A DNA stretch of 64,000 bases from Diaporthe sp. PMI_573 (taxonomy: Eukaryota; Ascomycota; Sordariomycetes; Diaporthales; Diaporthaceae): positions 58,202-122,201 of the forward strand of contig JAJTUP010000131.1 of the NCBI GenBank assembly GCA_021399435.1, written 5' to 3'. Positions 31,459 to 42,436 of this stretch are shown here, piece by piece. Under the pieces are notes generated by a model, which worked only from the letters and a program-made list of their open reading frames with translations, made no database searches and was not told the origin of the DNA. Within the stretch, counting starts at the first letter, position 1. The number at the start of each line of letters is the position of its first letter. Made by a program: the position numbers and the translations under genes.

Positions 31459-32716
31459 CTAGGCACCTATATGCCTCCTGCCTCGCTGACGGATACCCCG
31501 TGACTCAACTGTAGGTTTCTGGACCCGACTAGACCTCCCGCGCGATTCGTATCTGTGTCGCTGACGGTCGAGGCTTGTAACCCTCCGCCGCAACTGTCGG
31601 GTCGTCGAGTGCTGTCTGCTAAAATCCTCGTGGGCAGGGTGGGCGTGATGGGGATATGTACGGCTGGAAGATAGACTCCGAGCCCGCAGTGGCGATAGCT
31701 TCGTGTCGAAAAATGGTGCCGCAGGTGATCGAGTATGTTCGGGTTTGGGTGTTGGGGTTTCGGATTCCATCGAGTCCATCGAAGAAAGCTGAGCATGAGA
31801 TATGGAGAGATATTCGCTGTGAGCATCGTCCTCGACAATCCTGGTCACCATCATGTCCTTCCCTTGAGGCTCGTCAACATCTGACAAGTCAGATATGGAC
31901 GTGGATGGAGTCTCTGGGTCACCGGACTGGGATGTGACGTCGTCATCGTGGAGAGCAGGCATTGAATCGTGCATGGCTGCGGGTATACGCTCAGACTCCG
32001 ATTCGGAGAAGGACATTGCCCGGTGGGAGGTGCGGGCGTCGTATTTATGTTTCTGTTGGACACGCTCTGAGACCGAGACGCCAGAATCCTCGGACCGCAC
32101 GGTCGTAGAACGTGTGGGCTGGTCGACAGAGATGTCTGTGATGTCGAAGGTTTGAGAGTGCTCGTTGGTGTAATAAGTGTCGTCCTCCTCGGGCTCGTCG
32201 AAGAACATGGGCCCGTCACAGTCGAAGATGGCAAGGTGCGAACTGCCAGTGCTACTGATAGGTGACCCGCTGTCATGGTGCCAAGGGTGTTCCTGAGGCA
32301 GGTAGGACGAGAAGTATCGGACAAGCGAGTCCAGTGACTTTGTGCGAAAGAGCTGGATGGCGTACTGCCACTGCTCGGTGCCGATGAGGGAGGGGTTGCC
32401 GATGATCTCGAAACTTGCATCCTCCAACATGCCTGTCAAGCTGATTGTCAACGAGGTCCACCTCCTTGCCTGTTACATCCGCAAACCCTTACCATTCAAT
32501 TCCTCCAGAACGCAACTTCTTGCGTTCCTCCATCAGCCGCTCAAACTCGTCGAGGGTTGAAGCTGTGGTAGAGAGCTCATAGACATCATGGTGGAATGCC
32601 TCTGGATCCTGGATGGCCGAGGGGATGGTGTTGAACCGGTCGTGCAAAGTAGTGGTGAGGTCGTCCTTTTGCAAGCCAAACTTCCAAAAGGGCCAAGCGC
32701 AGGCAGGATCGTCCAT
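31459..32716 (-). CDS. Host-like fungal protein of unknown function
   Basis: Exon 1 (32716-32493) and exon 2 (32440-31459) join across a 52 nt intron (donor GTAAGG, acceptor AATCAG) to give 401 residues. The first ~75 residues, starting MDDPACAWPFWKFGLQKDD, are well ordered with FNTIPSAIQDPEAFHHDVYE, a pattern I associate with an uncharacterised family widespread in filamentous fungi. Residues 75-130 continue the fold (EDASFEIIGNPSLIG, QWQYAIQLFRTKS). The remaining ~270 residues are Ser/Asp/Glu-rich then Arg-rich and probably disordered, with short motifs such as SSSRTYPHHAHP. The frame is intact and upstream DNA (32720-33350) is pyrimidine-rich, as in fungal promoters. No enzymatic role can be inferred. 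Confidence 0.75.
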
Positions 32717-33904
32717 GGTCTGCGAGGTCGTGTTGTGGTGGTGGTGTTGTTGGTGTTCCGATGACGCCAGAAATGGAAAGTGGGTATCAAAAGGGGTATC
32801 ACGTAGAAGCTGCTTGGTCAGAGGAAATGCGATAAGGACGAAGGCGTATTTGGGCTGAATGAAAGACCGAGAAAGGAGGGACCGAGAAGAAAGAGCCGGG
32901 TGCTTTGGTTGCTGATGGTTGGTTGATGGCTCGTGTGAACATTGAAAGCCATTTAGACGAAGGTGATGGGACAACAAGACATTTTGAAGGGTGTGTTTGA
33001 TTCGATTGTTTGTTCGTTTTTCTGGGGGGAGAAACACGAGCAAATAGTCGAATGGTGGTGGTGGGCAGTGAGGGAGTGGATTGGTACCGGTGAGGGAGTA
33101 TTGTCGAAAACGGACGGTCTGTTTGCTCTGGTGATCGGGGCAGAGTCTTGGTGGAGAGAGGGAGAGGAGAGCAGCGTAGGCGGGCTGGACGGGGGTCTGT
33201 GGTGGTTTTCTGACGGTGACGAGACCGAAGAGTCAAGCCGGCGACGGCCAGAACACCCACAAAAAGCCCGTGGCCCGTCTGGAGGAGTGGGCCCACCACT
33301 TCCGCATCTGGACCACTCAGAGCCACTCATGAGCGCGCGGGCGAGGTAGCACTGCAACCCTGCAGGAGCTGGGCTGGCTGGGTGGCACCATGAGAGCTAG
33401 TGCCCAGATGGGAATAGCCCTCCCACCTCAGGTCTCTGGGTCTCTGGCCACACGCAACACGTTCCTCTCTGCCTTTGGGTTTCATCATCGGAGGACTCAA
33501 GCCAAAGCCTGGAGAAGACATGTCGCATCAAAAATCATTCATTACACCAATTTACTTCTCACTCTTCAACAAAACTACCTATGCAGGACTCGGAATGACT
33601 CCTGATCCTGATCAAGCCTCGTCCGCTCGGGACTTGCTGTTCAAGGCTGTCTGTCCCGTCCGAAGAAGCTGACAGACAGACGGACAGACAGACAGACACC
33701 CTCCGCCTTCGGTCGTCACTCAGGCAGCCCAGGATGCATCCAAGAGGGGCGCGGCGGAACGAGAAGTGGCGCAAGCCACCCAATAGCCAATAAACAGCCT
33801 CCACAGGCGGCCAACCAGCATAGCCCTGGCCTGCATCACGAAGACGGAGGCGGTCATGGCCTTGCATTCTAGTTGGCCGGCTGATAGCACCTAACCAGCC
33901 CACG
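32717..33904. other. Probable promoter/leader of the 32.7 kb gene, then gene-free
   Basis: The minus-strand leader upstream of 32716 is open for 109 codons but of low complexity (His/Ser/Pro), which fits 5' UTR. A CAGA-type microsatellite lies at 33670-33697. No gene seen in the rest. Confidence 0.4.
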
Positions 33905-34270
33905 ATGGATGAGTACGCCCGTTGGCAGTTAGATGTGAGCGCTACCGACTCAGATATCGAAGATCCGCTTCAGTACTGGATCAGTAAGGCGACAGATTAC
34001 CCTCGTTTATCACGGATGGCCCTGGACGTCATGACAGTGCCGGCCATGAGCGCAGAATGCGAGAGGCTTTTTTCCGCCGTTGGGTTGATGGCGACGTCCT
34101 TGCGCAGCCGGCTCGACGCGAGTACGATAGGGCTTATCCAGGTCTTACGATCGTGGCTACGCGCCGGCCTTATGGAGAGTTTAGACGAGGTGTTGACAGA
34201 CGACGGCTGGCTGGAGACGCTGCTCAAAGTAGAAGAAGCTCAAGGGGTTGACAGTGGGGCGGATGATTAG
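33905..34270 (+). pseudogene. hAT transposase C-terminal fragment
   Basis: A 121-residue frame holds the hAT dimerisation domain only: YWISKATDYPRLSRMALDVM, TVPAMSAECERLFSAVG, LRSRLDASTIGLIQVLRSWL. The core motif is intact. Everything upstream is absent. It is followed at once by the subterminal array of its own family. Confidence 0.85.
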
Positions 34271-34435
34271 GTACGGTAATTCAACTGCAGGGGGGTTTCA
34301 ACGGCTTCAATCAACGTCAATTCAATCAATATTTCCCTGCCGTTGACTCAATCAACTGATGAAGTGCTTACGTAAAGCGTCAACTCCATCAACGTTGTGG
34401 TGATGTTGACGTTGATTGATTGATGGTCCACTCTG
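34271..34435. repeat. hAT 3' end with CAATCAACGTCAA array
   Basis: Repeats of TCAATCAACGTCAATTCAAT and inverted GTTGACGTTGATTGATTGAT. The outer sequence GGTCCACTCTG (ending 34435) reads CAGAGTGGACC from outside, a typical hAT terminus. The partner end is missing. Confidence 0.65.
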
Positions 34436-34879
34436 CCTATGACCCATCTTGACCGAATATTTGAGACCAAATTCCAAGCAAATGGCAATGAATTGGTCTA
34501 TCACCAGCCAGGCTCTATACCAAATGAGGACTCCCGAGGGAGCAAGGCCAGACTCAGAGTATTTATATTGCAGGTTAGGCTATTTAAGGGTGCTTCCGAC
34601 AGACCGTTATTAATTACTTGCTTGAATTGACATTTAAAATAGTTAAGGCTCTTTGCGGGGAAAAACACAAAGGGTGCAAAGCTTTGTGAACTATGATTGG
34701 GTGAGAAAAAGAAGAGGCGACTAGCACGACTTGCTCATGGTCAGAAGCCATTAGAATGAGGCAACAGGGGAGAACAACAGTAAAGGAACACCTCTGATAG
34801 GTATACACGCACGCACGGACATATATTCCGAGAAATAGTCTCAGGGCGAAACTCCATAGAAACCTATACATATACCATC
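34436..34879. other. No supported gene
   Basis: Short A/T-rich stretch between a hAT terminus and the GH64 pseudogene. Confidence 0.45.
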
Positions 34880-36035
34880 CTAGCGAATTGTTATCTCAAT
34901 CGACGATGGGTTTTCAACAGTAAAAAGTCCAGCCTCATTTTCCCCACCGGCATCAACATCGTCAAACGGAAAGGTGTATGCCCCGCCCGTGCCGTCAGGT
35001 AGGAGATTGGTATGAATTACTCGAGCGAACTGGTGTGTAATATCTGCTGCATAATAGGACGAGCTTCTAAGGCCTGGAGTAACATCGCCATCATCCAGAA
35101 GTAGTGTTGACCGCACAAAGGCTGCACAGAGACGCGGCCATGTCCGCATGTGTTGCTCATTCTGAGCCTGAGTTGTGAATGGCCCTCCACTGCATCCGAA
35201 AATATCCATCGTAGTTGGCTTCTGGTATCGAAAATTGTTTCCGTCATCTTGGGCACACAGCAGCTCACTGTCGTCCACCTGGCAGGTTACCATCGGGCCG
35301 TCATCATGGATCTGGGTATCGACTGTTAGATTAGCCTCCGAGTACTTCTCCCACACCTTTTGGATATACGGGTCGTAGTATCCTTGCAAATTGCTGCAGG
35401 TATTATAAGCAAGCCAGATTTGCGGTGCTAATGCACGTAAGGCATTGCCGGACTCATCATATACACACATGGAACCCCAAGCTGGGTCTATATCCTTGAG
35501 CTGGTTGCAGATAGATTCAACCCCGTCCGATGGCAGCCCGGGGCTTTTCAGTTCCACTCCATCCTCGGACTGGACCGATAGACCTATCGGTAGGCCAACT
35601 TGATCAACGTACGACAAATCTGTAATAAGTCCACTGCCTGACCACGTGAGTTCAGTGATTCCCCATTTCACCCCATAATTAGGGTCTGAGTCCGAAACCG
35701 GAGATGGCTCCACTAGGTGATTCGAACTATCCATGAAAAATTGAATTTCTTGAGTGGCTAAGTAGATGCGGCCCGAGTTGAGATATGTCTTCAGAGTGAC
35801 GGGTGTATTGGTATTGGGTGGGACGGTGACTATCAGGTCATTCGCTTTCGAGTCTATCCCGGAGAGGCTCCCATTTGAAGCTGAAAGGTATTTGGGGTAG
35901 TAAAACAGACCCCAAGTTGCTCTGGTAGAAGGCTTGATTGCCGTTGTCAGGGTCTACTCCCAGTATGTATGCGAATATAGTGTCAGGACTGGCATTGAGG
36001 AAATTGATCGCTAGTTCGTTGATGAGAGGTTGCAT
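34880..36035 (-). pseudogene. GH64 beta-1,3-glucanase-like gene with one-base frameshift
   Basis: The N-terminal frame from 36035 (MQPLINELAINFLN, FAYILGVDP, QAFYQSN) and the frame ending at 34880 form one GH64/thaumatin-like beta-1,3-glucanase of about 385 residues. Diagnostic parts are LKTYLNSGRIYLATQEIQFF, VKWGITELTWSG, DLSYVDQVGLPIGL, WLAYNTC, FGCSGGPF and the end GAYTFPFDDVDAGGENEAG. The frame breaks at a run of four C on the plus strand (35910-35913); three would restore continuity. This is a one-base insertion or an assembly error. There is no signal peptide, as in many fungal members of this family. The family cleaves beta-1,3-glucan of cell walls. All other parts are intact, so inactivation is recent if real. 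Confidence 0.85.
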
Positions 36036-36279
36036 GATGAATAGAAGATTTTAATAGCAGTGCCGTGTCCAGCGAGGAGAGGGGGAAAGGGAGCCAACAG
36101 CGGGCTTATGTACTTTGGTCGCGGTCACTGACAGGTTCGAGAACCAAACGGAAGCCCGTCCTTGTTTCAGGCAGCACAGATAGGGGCGCAGAGGACTAGT
36201 TATCAACCAGCTGTCTCCCATAAATCTAACAGCTGGTGAGCTTACTAGCAGCGACGACGGCGACAGTAACGGCGATAGT

Positions 36280-36303
36280 AAAAAAAAAAAAAAAAAAAAA
36301 AAA
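36280..36303 (+). repeat. Poly(A) tract, 24 nt
   Basis: An uninterrupted A run lies about 245 bp upstream of the GH64 start (a T run for that gene). It could be slippage or a retroposition scar. Confidence 0.7.
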
Positions 36304-37832
36304 CAAGACGAGGTCATTGTAGTAATGGCTGGAAAAGAATCCGTGGGCTTCTAAGCGTAGATATCACTCACCTACTTCAAATAAAAGTAGATAGCACCAA
36401 CGGCGCCACGCCATCGGGCTGCTGGCCAGCAAGGTCCACGCCTTCCTTCTTACGGGTGACGGCGAGCACAGTGACTGCACCTGCGAGGTGTATGAGCTCG
36501 ACACGACCTTGATTAACGACGTCGGGCAATGCCATACACATCGGAATTCAAACGAGCCTCACGAAGACTACCAGCGCTGGGCGTTTTGTTTCCACACGGT
36601 GGGACTCGCGCCATAATACCATCCGGCCCTTGTCCAGGCAGCTGAACACCGCTGGACGCTCCACCTATCTCAAACTCATCGCGGCAAAATGGGTCCATTG
36701 GAATGATATTGGAATGATCCCAAAATATGGATCTGACACGATGATGAAGCCTTGCTGCCCAGTTCGTCTAGTCCGCCGGTGATGTTCGTGAAAAGGGCGT
36801 TGCCCCCAACACCACTAGTACCCGAGAGGCGCCCTGTACCACCAGCCCGCCTCCATGATCGGCCGATGCTAAGTGCGGGACCCACGATACCTAAAGAAGC
36901 TGTACGAAGGACTTCTGAGTCGCACACGGATACTTGAAGCAGAGCGAGATCAACGGGAAGATGAAATTGCCAGGATTCGCCAAGAGAATCCAAGACTTCG
37001 CCTAGAGGTTCAACAGTATACTAGCACTATTGACAGAAGATTGCTTTCGCCTTAGATGCGATATTTAAGTCAGGACACTGCTCCGTACGGCAAGCACCCA
37101 TTTGCAAGTGCAAAAAACCACCAGGGAATAGGCAATTCAACCTGCCTGCTGTTAGGATGGAATCCCAGCGCTATGTCTTCTTCTCGAAAGCTCCTTCTCG
37201 GCCAGCGTAGCCTTTTTCCATCCCTCTGCGCCTTGTACATCCTGCTTAAAAAACGTTGTCATTGCTGGTAACCTCAGAATATGCAGGTTGAGAGCTCCAG
37301 GACAATCACTAGCCTCGTTGGCCGAGCTTTTCAAAAGTATAGTCACCCACGTGTAGATAAGGATGTTTATCCTGACGTGCTAGATAGTCCAAGGATGAGT
37401 CTCATTGTTTTCTATGCCGCTTTCGCAGGCCGTGGTGACCATGACAGCCCTTTGAAGAGCGTCCCTTCTGCAATATTGTCCCGAAATTCACAAGAAGAGG
37501 CATTCTCGTGTGGCCAAACGATGGCAAGGACATTTTTGCCCTCCTCGAGTTCGTTAGTCGGCGGGATAAGGTTTGGGTAATTGATCCAATCGATGGCCCC
37601 TGTTGACCTAGCCGCTAAAACGGGAACTTTTGTCAACCATGCAGTCCTGCAACAGATCACAGATCAAAGCGTCTAATCAAGGCGTTTACAATCACCTGCT
37701 CTCATGGTTTGGAAACATCCAGGCAAGCATGGCAATAATATTGTGAGATGGTGTCTTTCGGTCACTCAGTTCTTCAACCTTTGACTGCTCTCTCTTTCGG
37801 ACGGGTCCTGTCATACCGTGTTCCTTGAATAG
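36304..37832. other. Unresolved, possible coiled-coil remnant
   Basis: A plus-strand frame at 36873-37055 encodes a charged helix (KKLYEGLLSRTRILEAERDQ) that looks like the coiled coil of a longer lost protein. A frame near 36390-36610 (plus) also has coding-like composition. No domain or gene model could be built. Confidence 0.3.
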
Positions 37833-39051
37833 GTGAAACCCTCGACAATGCTCCCCAATAACGATACAGCAATGGACTCGCTTGGTGAACTCATTGGGTT
37901 TGAGGGTAAGCGCCGACGCGTGCGCTGCTTTGGCCATACCCTCAATCTTGCTAGCGAAAGCCCTTCTTTTCGGCAAGTGTGCGGATGCTCTCGAGCTGGA
38001 CGACCCATTCAGTGGTGCCAGGTGTCGTATCTGATGTCGAATGGCGAAAGGTGGTTGAAGAAAGGGACCAGTAGTTGCGTTAGTGTCACTACCCTGAATC
38101 TTCGGGTTCCTTCGCTAAGATTTGTTAGGCAAGCTGCATAATATTGTGCATCAATGTTATCGTGCGCAGCGCTTATCCTATCTGACTTCGAGGTATCCAA
38201 GCCGATGATATTAAAAAGGCATCAAGTGCCAAGTTACGAGCTAGAAAACCACTCCAAGTGATTCGAGACAACGACACGCGCTGGCTCTCGCAGCTCTACA
38301 TGATCCGTCGAGCGCTCAAACTTCGAAGACACCTCGAGCTCACCGTCCTCAAATTCAAGCAGGAGTGGGAGGATGAGAACAGGACCAAACGCACCAAGCA
38401 AGTCAGGAAGGGTGCTAAGGTACCTCATATCATCAGAGATGAATCACAGCTGTCTCAAAATGACTGGGATGTGCTCCAACGGCTCGAGGAGATCCTAACA
38501 GAGTTTGAAACAGTGGTGAAAACTCTGGAGGGTGATGGCCAAGTTCGAAAACGCAAGCATGGATTTGTCGGCTCTTACGGCAACATATGGGATGTCATCT
38601 TAGGGTTTGAGAGGCTTATGGACAAGCTTGAAAAGTTCAAGGCCGAGGCCGAGGACTTTCCCGATCCTGACCAATTCAGGATTGGTATCAACTTAGCATG
38701 GCAGAAGATGGACGAGTACTACCATAGTAAGTTATCTTGGTGGCTATATGGCCAAAGCTGACCATCTAAGAACTCGATGAAACACCTGTCTATTACACGG
38801 CCTTGGCGCTCCATCCCTCTTATGGCTGGGCATGGTTTGAGCAGCAATGGGAGCAGACTCCGACTTGGATTTCGACGGCGGAGACCATGGTGAAGGCAGT
38901 TTGGCAGCAAAACTATTCAGATCTCGTTGTGGCTGATGATTGTGACGGCGAGGAAGCGCCGCCTCCAAAAAGGCGCAAGTTTTTCGACCCGTTTGACCAT
39001 AACGACAGTCGAAAGCAGCCCCAGAGCATGCTGAGGAGGTTTCAGAGATAA
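37833..39051 (+). pseudogene. Decayed hAT transposase
   Basis: Parts in order: RRRVRCFGHTLNLASES (37910 region), GKLHNIVHQCYRAQRL (38130 region), VIRDNDTRWLSQLYMIRRAL (38258 on) and a 168-residue frame to 38726. A 44 nt intron (38727-38770, donor GTAAGT, acceptor CTAAG) leads to LDETPVYYTALALHPSYGW and WFEQQWEQTPTW. Stops and shifts lie between 38000 and 38250. The N-terminus and the C-terminal dimerisation motif are not found; the last exon ends in a basic tail at 39051. Confidence 0.8.
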
Positions 39052-39555
39052 TTTCAGCCTAAAAAGGTCTCATCACAGGATAATACATAATGCATCTACA
39101 TCCTGGCTGACAAGGATTTAAACTACTTAGGCAGCAATGCTACAGCTAGTAAGGTGATTTCCAAGGTTAATCAAATACAGTACCATGGTCTATGTACATA
39201 TGATGGGGCCAGGAATAGAAACATCCCATATGCTGGATATTTCTAAAAGTATTTAGTATTCAACGAGGAACATTTACATACAGTATTAAGCCGATGCACA
39301 CTATTCATTAAACCAAAGAAATCATAGTACAGTATCATATGGTACCATTCAAAGTAACAATTATCTAGAGTACAAAGTACACAGTACTGTACCGGGAGTT
39401 ATACCTGCAAACTAAGTTCCCCGCAGCAGCCCAGGAAAGGTCCTGTACTTTAATGTCACCAATAAAATCCTCGATTGTCCTTTTGCGTTTGTTAATTACA
39501 ATGTGCCAAAGTACAAACTCGTCATTCATTATACATGTACAGCACTATACAGCTG
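39052..39555. other. A/T-rich, no gene
   Basis: Rich in GTAC, TATAC and CAGTAC-type motifs with no open frame of note, as expected for decayed repeat DNA. Confidence 0.4.
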
Positions 39556-39790
39556 TATTATTGGCAAGTCCGTGGCCTTCTCACCAGACGGCCGGCATAT
39601 CGCGTCCAGCTCGTGCGATGAGACCGTCAAGGTCCGGGATGCCGAGCGTGGCGATTGCATAGCCACGCTTCAAGTTGGCAGAACGATTTTCAAATTGAAA
39701 TTCGACTCTACCAGTTCACATCTTCATACACTCGCACAATACACCTATACATTTACAAAACCAGGCCCTCAGGTACTGTTACTTGCTTAG
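39556..39790 (+). pseudogene. WD40-repeat remnant (NLR-type)
   Basis: The frame contains SVAFSPDGRHIASSSCDETV and KVRDAERGDCIATLQVG, then TIFKLKFDSTSSHLHT. This matches a near-identical-repeat type of WD40 propeller and the segment that closes it in fungal NACHT-WD (HET-D/E-like) proteins. Only the last blade survives; no NACHT or upstream blades are present. A different frame continues to 40045 without recognised domains. Confidence 0.7.
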
Positions 39791-40397
39791 ACGGAGGCCT
39801 GATAACAGTGTAGAGGCTTCCATATTTGAAAATTGTCCTTCTGTGAAGAATCTGAAGCGTTTTACTGCCAAGTTTTTACTGCCAGCGACTCCAAAGAGTT
39901 TAAGCTGTTCGACACTGGCCGCCATGAACATCCACATGTCGAAATCACTAGGGACTATTACATGCACGTGCATCACAAGTTGGCCTTGAGATACGGTTCT
40001 TCGCAGACAAATGCAGGTTCAGATCGAGACATAATTGTTGGTTGACTATACTATAACACATAGTACAAAGGGAGTCCCTATACAAACTGTACAGTTTTGT
40101 AACGCAGTGAGTATTCTTTAGGCCTGTTTCGGAACGAGAGAAGAAGAGCAGAGTGCCTTGCCAACCCATACAGTTTTGCATGGTGCTGCGAGGCTTGTGC
40201 CTCAGCCCGTCTCTCTCCCGGTTGCATGACTAGCCTATAACGTTACTATAAACTAACAAATGCTGTTGTACTGCCGGCGGCTGATGATAGTGATGGAGAG
40301 CGGCCTTTCCGTATAGATGATAGCGTCTTTGCTTGCCTTATACAGCGGGTATTTTCTCTATCAGCCCCCAAATCGGGAAGTAGCACTGGTCGTGGTT

Positions 40398-40700
40398 CTA
40401 GTTATAACCTGATCGACCGTCCGTCTCCGCGTCTGTGGTGACTTTCGTTTCAGTGGATCCAGAGTTGTAACCACCCCGCCCGTCGGTCTCAGCGCTCGTG
40501 ACACCGTTGTGCTCGGCGACCTCAACAGAGTTGTAGCCAGACCGTCCGTCAGTCGTGAAATCAGTGAGACCCGCCTGGCTGGTAACATCAACAGAGTTGT
40601 ACCCAGAGCGACCATCAGTGTTGGTGGCTATAGTGGCGCGCCGCGCGGTGGTCCCCACCGAGTTATAGCCAGAGCGGCCAGCGGTGGAGAGCTCATCTCG
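40398..40700 (-). repeat. Imperfect coding repeats, about 20 codons
   Basis: Units encoding TDGRSGYNSV plus a variable spacer recur about every 57-75 bp. The core codons are conserved while spacers differ strongly in sequence and somewhat in length, so selection seems to hold the core. Confidence 0.75.
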
Positions 40701-40897
40701 AGCCGCGGCGCCCACGTGGCTTTCGTATCCAGAGTGGCCCGGTTCCATAGCCGCGATGGAGACGGCGACCGGGGCGGAAAAGGCCGCGCGAGGAAACAGA
40801 GTAGCCACAAAGGCGACGAAGATGGTGCACTGGGGCGCTTGTTAGTTAGCAAGGCGAGGAGACTCGGGTGGTTGGAAAATATGAGACTGACCTTCAT
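40398..40897 (-). CDS. Secreted protein with SGYNSV repeats (candidate peptide precursor)
   Basis: Exon 1 is only ATGAAG (40897-40892). A 62 nt intron (40830-40891, donor GTCAGT, GCTAAC branch, acceptor CCCAG) leads to exon 2 (40829-40398), giving 145 residues. The spliced start MKCTIFVAFVATLFPRAAFS is a clear signal peptide, ending near residue 20; without splicing there is none. The mature part carries six Tyr-centred repeats: SGYES once, SGYNSV three times, GGYNS once and a terminal SGYN. Most are preceded by TDGR and separated by 11-18 variable residues. A signal peptide plus repeated short Tyr-containing cores is the layout of fungal ribosomal peptide precursors (ustiloxin/asperipin type), but canonical Lys-Arg sites are missing. 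The alternative is a repeat-rich wall or effector protein. An MFS transporter remnant lies 0.6 kb away. Confidence 0.75.
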
Positions 40898-40906
40898 CTT
40901 GACCAC

Positions 40907-41489
40907 GAGAAGGTTGCTAAAGCAAGGCGAGTATATATTTTGGCTCGTAATTTGATTTTATTATCCCAAAGAACATTTATAAAAGCTGAGTGAGGATGAT
41001 CTGCTCTCCTAGACTTCAACTTTATGCCTGAAATCGACCGGCTTTTATATTCTCTAAGGTCCACGGTCCTTTAGAAATGTCTGCAACGGGGGCCTGCTTA
41101 TAAACTAAAGTACTAATGATAACCAACTTTTGCAAGTACTCTAAGGTCTACGCAAGTACACACGTCGGAACAATCGTTCTTTTTGGGCTATGTTGCGCTC
41201 ATTAGACAATCGACCATTTGCACTAGTTTTCGTGAAAATACAGTAAGACGAAATACGTGCTGTCACAACTCCAACTAACCATGAAGAAAGACAATCCATT
41301 GCGGCGATAAAATTGGAACGAATGCGAGATTTCAAGTCACATACAAAGTCAAAAGACTTTCTCTGGATTTCTCATAAGGAAAGCAACTAACCACCCCTTT
41401 CCGAGTGCTGGCGGGTGGGTCTGAGAAGTGGTCATCCGACAGGACGTCCTTGGAAGGTATCCTTTGAATCCAAGCCAGGCGGTCCGTCC
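40907..41489. other. Promoter side of the repeat-protein gene; otherwise gene-free
   Basis: AGTATATATT (about 40930-40939) is a possible TATA region for the minus-strand gene at 40897. No other gene seen. Confidence 0.35.
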
Positions 41490-41890
41490 TCTTGGTGGTG
41501 GGCTGACGGCTTCGATCGTTGAGGCTGCAGGGAACGAGGGCTGCCGAGGGCCTCGTCTTGTTTGGCGACCAAGTCAACTCTGTGGTTATGGCTGACACAT
41601 GGGAGTCTTGGCGCATGGGCCTTAGGAAACTGCCTAGGACCAGTAATAGGTGGTATGATTGCGCAAAAGACAACATGGCGGTGGATCTTTTACGCCATGT
41701 CTCCTTTTTGCACTGTCGGATTGCTCCTTGTCCCAAAGCTTCTGACATTAAAGCCGCCTCGCGCTACATAGACGTTAAACAACGTGGACTGGGTTGGGGG
41801 CGTGCTCTTCATTGCATCAGACACTATATTTTTAGTCGCTATTTCGTGGGTGGCATTCGTGAGAAAAAAAAGAAAGGTGATTAAAAAATG
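41490..41890 (+). pseudogene. MFS transporter fragment
   Basis: The frame 41562-41771 contains ALGNCLGPVIGGMIAQKTTW and RWIFYAMSPFCTVGLLLVP, the motif-C/loop region of drug:proton antiporters. After a frameshift near 41765 a second frame gives NNVDWVGGVLFIASDTIFLV, the next membrane helix. GGLTASIVEA at about 41500 may be an earlier helix. The rest of the 12-14 helix protein is missing. This is a truncated, frameshifted copy. Confidence 0.7.
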
Positions 41891-42298
41891 TCGCCATAGA
41901 CCAGAAGAAGATTCAAGATACTTGCCGCAGTATTTTCTTGACATATCCCTATAGGGTCTCTGTATGATCTTTCTCATCTGACTTGTTCTAGAAATATACT
42001 CTTTATCACAGAACAGACGTTGGATAGATAGGTATGAAATGGTTGTACAGAGAAATATACCATAAGGTAGAAAACATGGGAATTAAGTCTTTAAATATTT
42101 GAACAGCGGAGGCCAATCGGTTTAGTCACAGATATTTGCGGCAGTGTTACAGTAGGCGGCACCTAATTAAAAACAAGCTGTTGTCGGTCAGGTACTTCTG
42201 CACATGTTGGTCCGTGCACGCTTCTCAGTCATTTGTGCCCCCAAAGTACTAGATAAGTCTCAGGAGCTAGTCCCTCTTCCCAACTCAACACATATTTC
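41891..42298. other. No supported gene
   Basis: A/T-rich flank outside the hAT terminus at 42299; nothing recognised. Confidence 0.4.
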
Positions 42299-42436
42299 CA
42301 GAGTTGGAAATCGATCGTACAGATCGATTTCGAGCCCTGATCGATCGATTTATATCGATCGTCACCTTCAATCGATCGATATCGATCGATCACTAATTGA
42401 AATCGATCGATCGACGTCGATCGGCGATCAAATCGA
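42299..42436. repeat. hAT end with ATCGATCGAT array
   Basis: CAGAGTTGGAAATCGATCG at 42299 is a typical hAT outer end. At least six ATCGATCGAT-type palindromes follow before the transposase stop codon. Confidence 0.7.

Noticed and set aside
31066..31503. Plus-strand 145-codon frame
   Set aside because: No domain, overlaps the 3' end of the minus-strand gene, and lies in repeat-like DNA.
31656..32155. Plus-strand frames opposite the 31.5-32.7 kb gene
   Set aside because: Antisense shadows of a spliced gene with clear intron signals.
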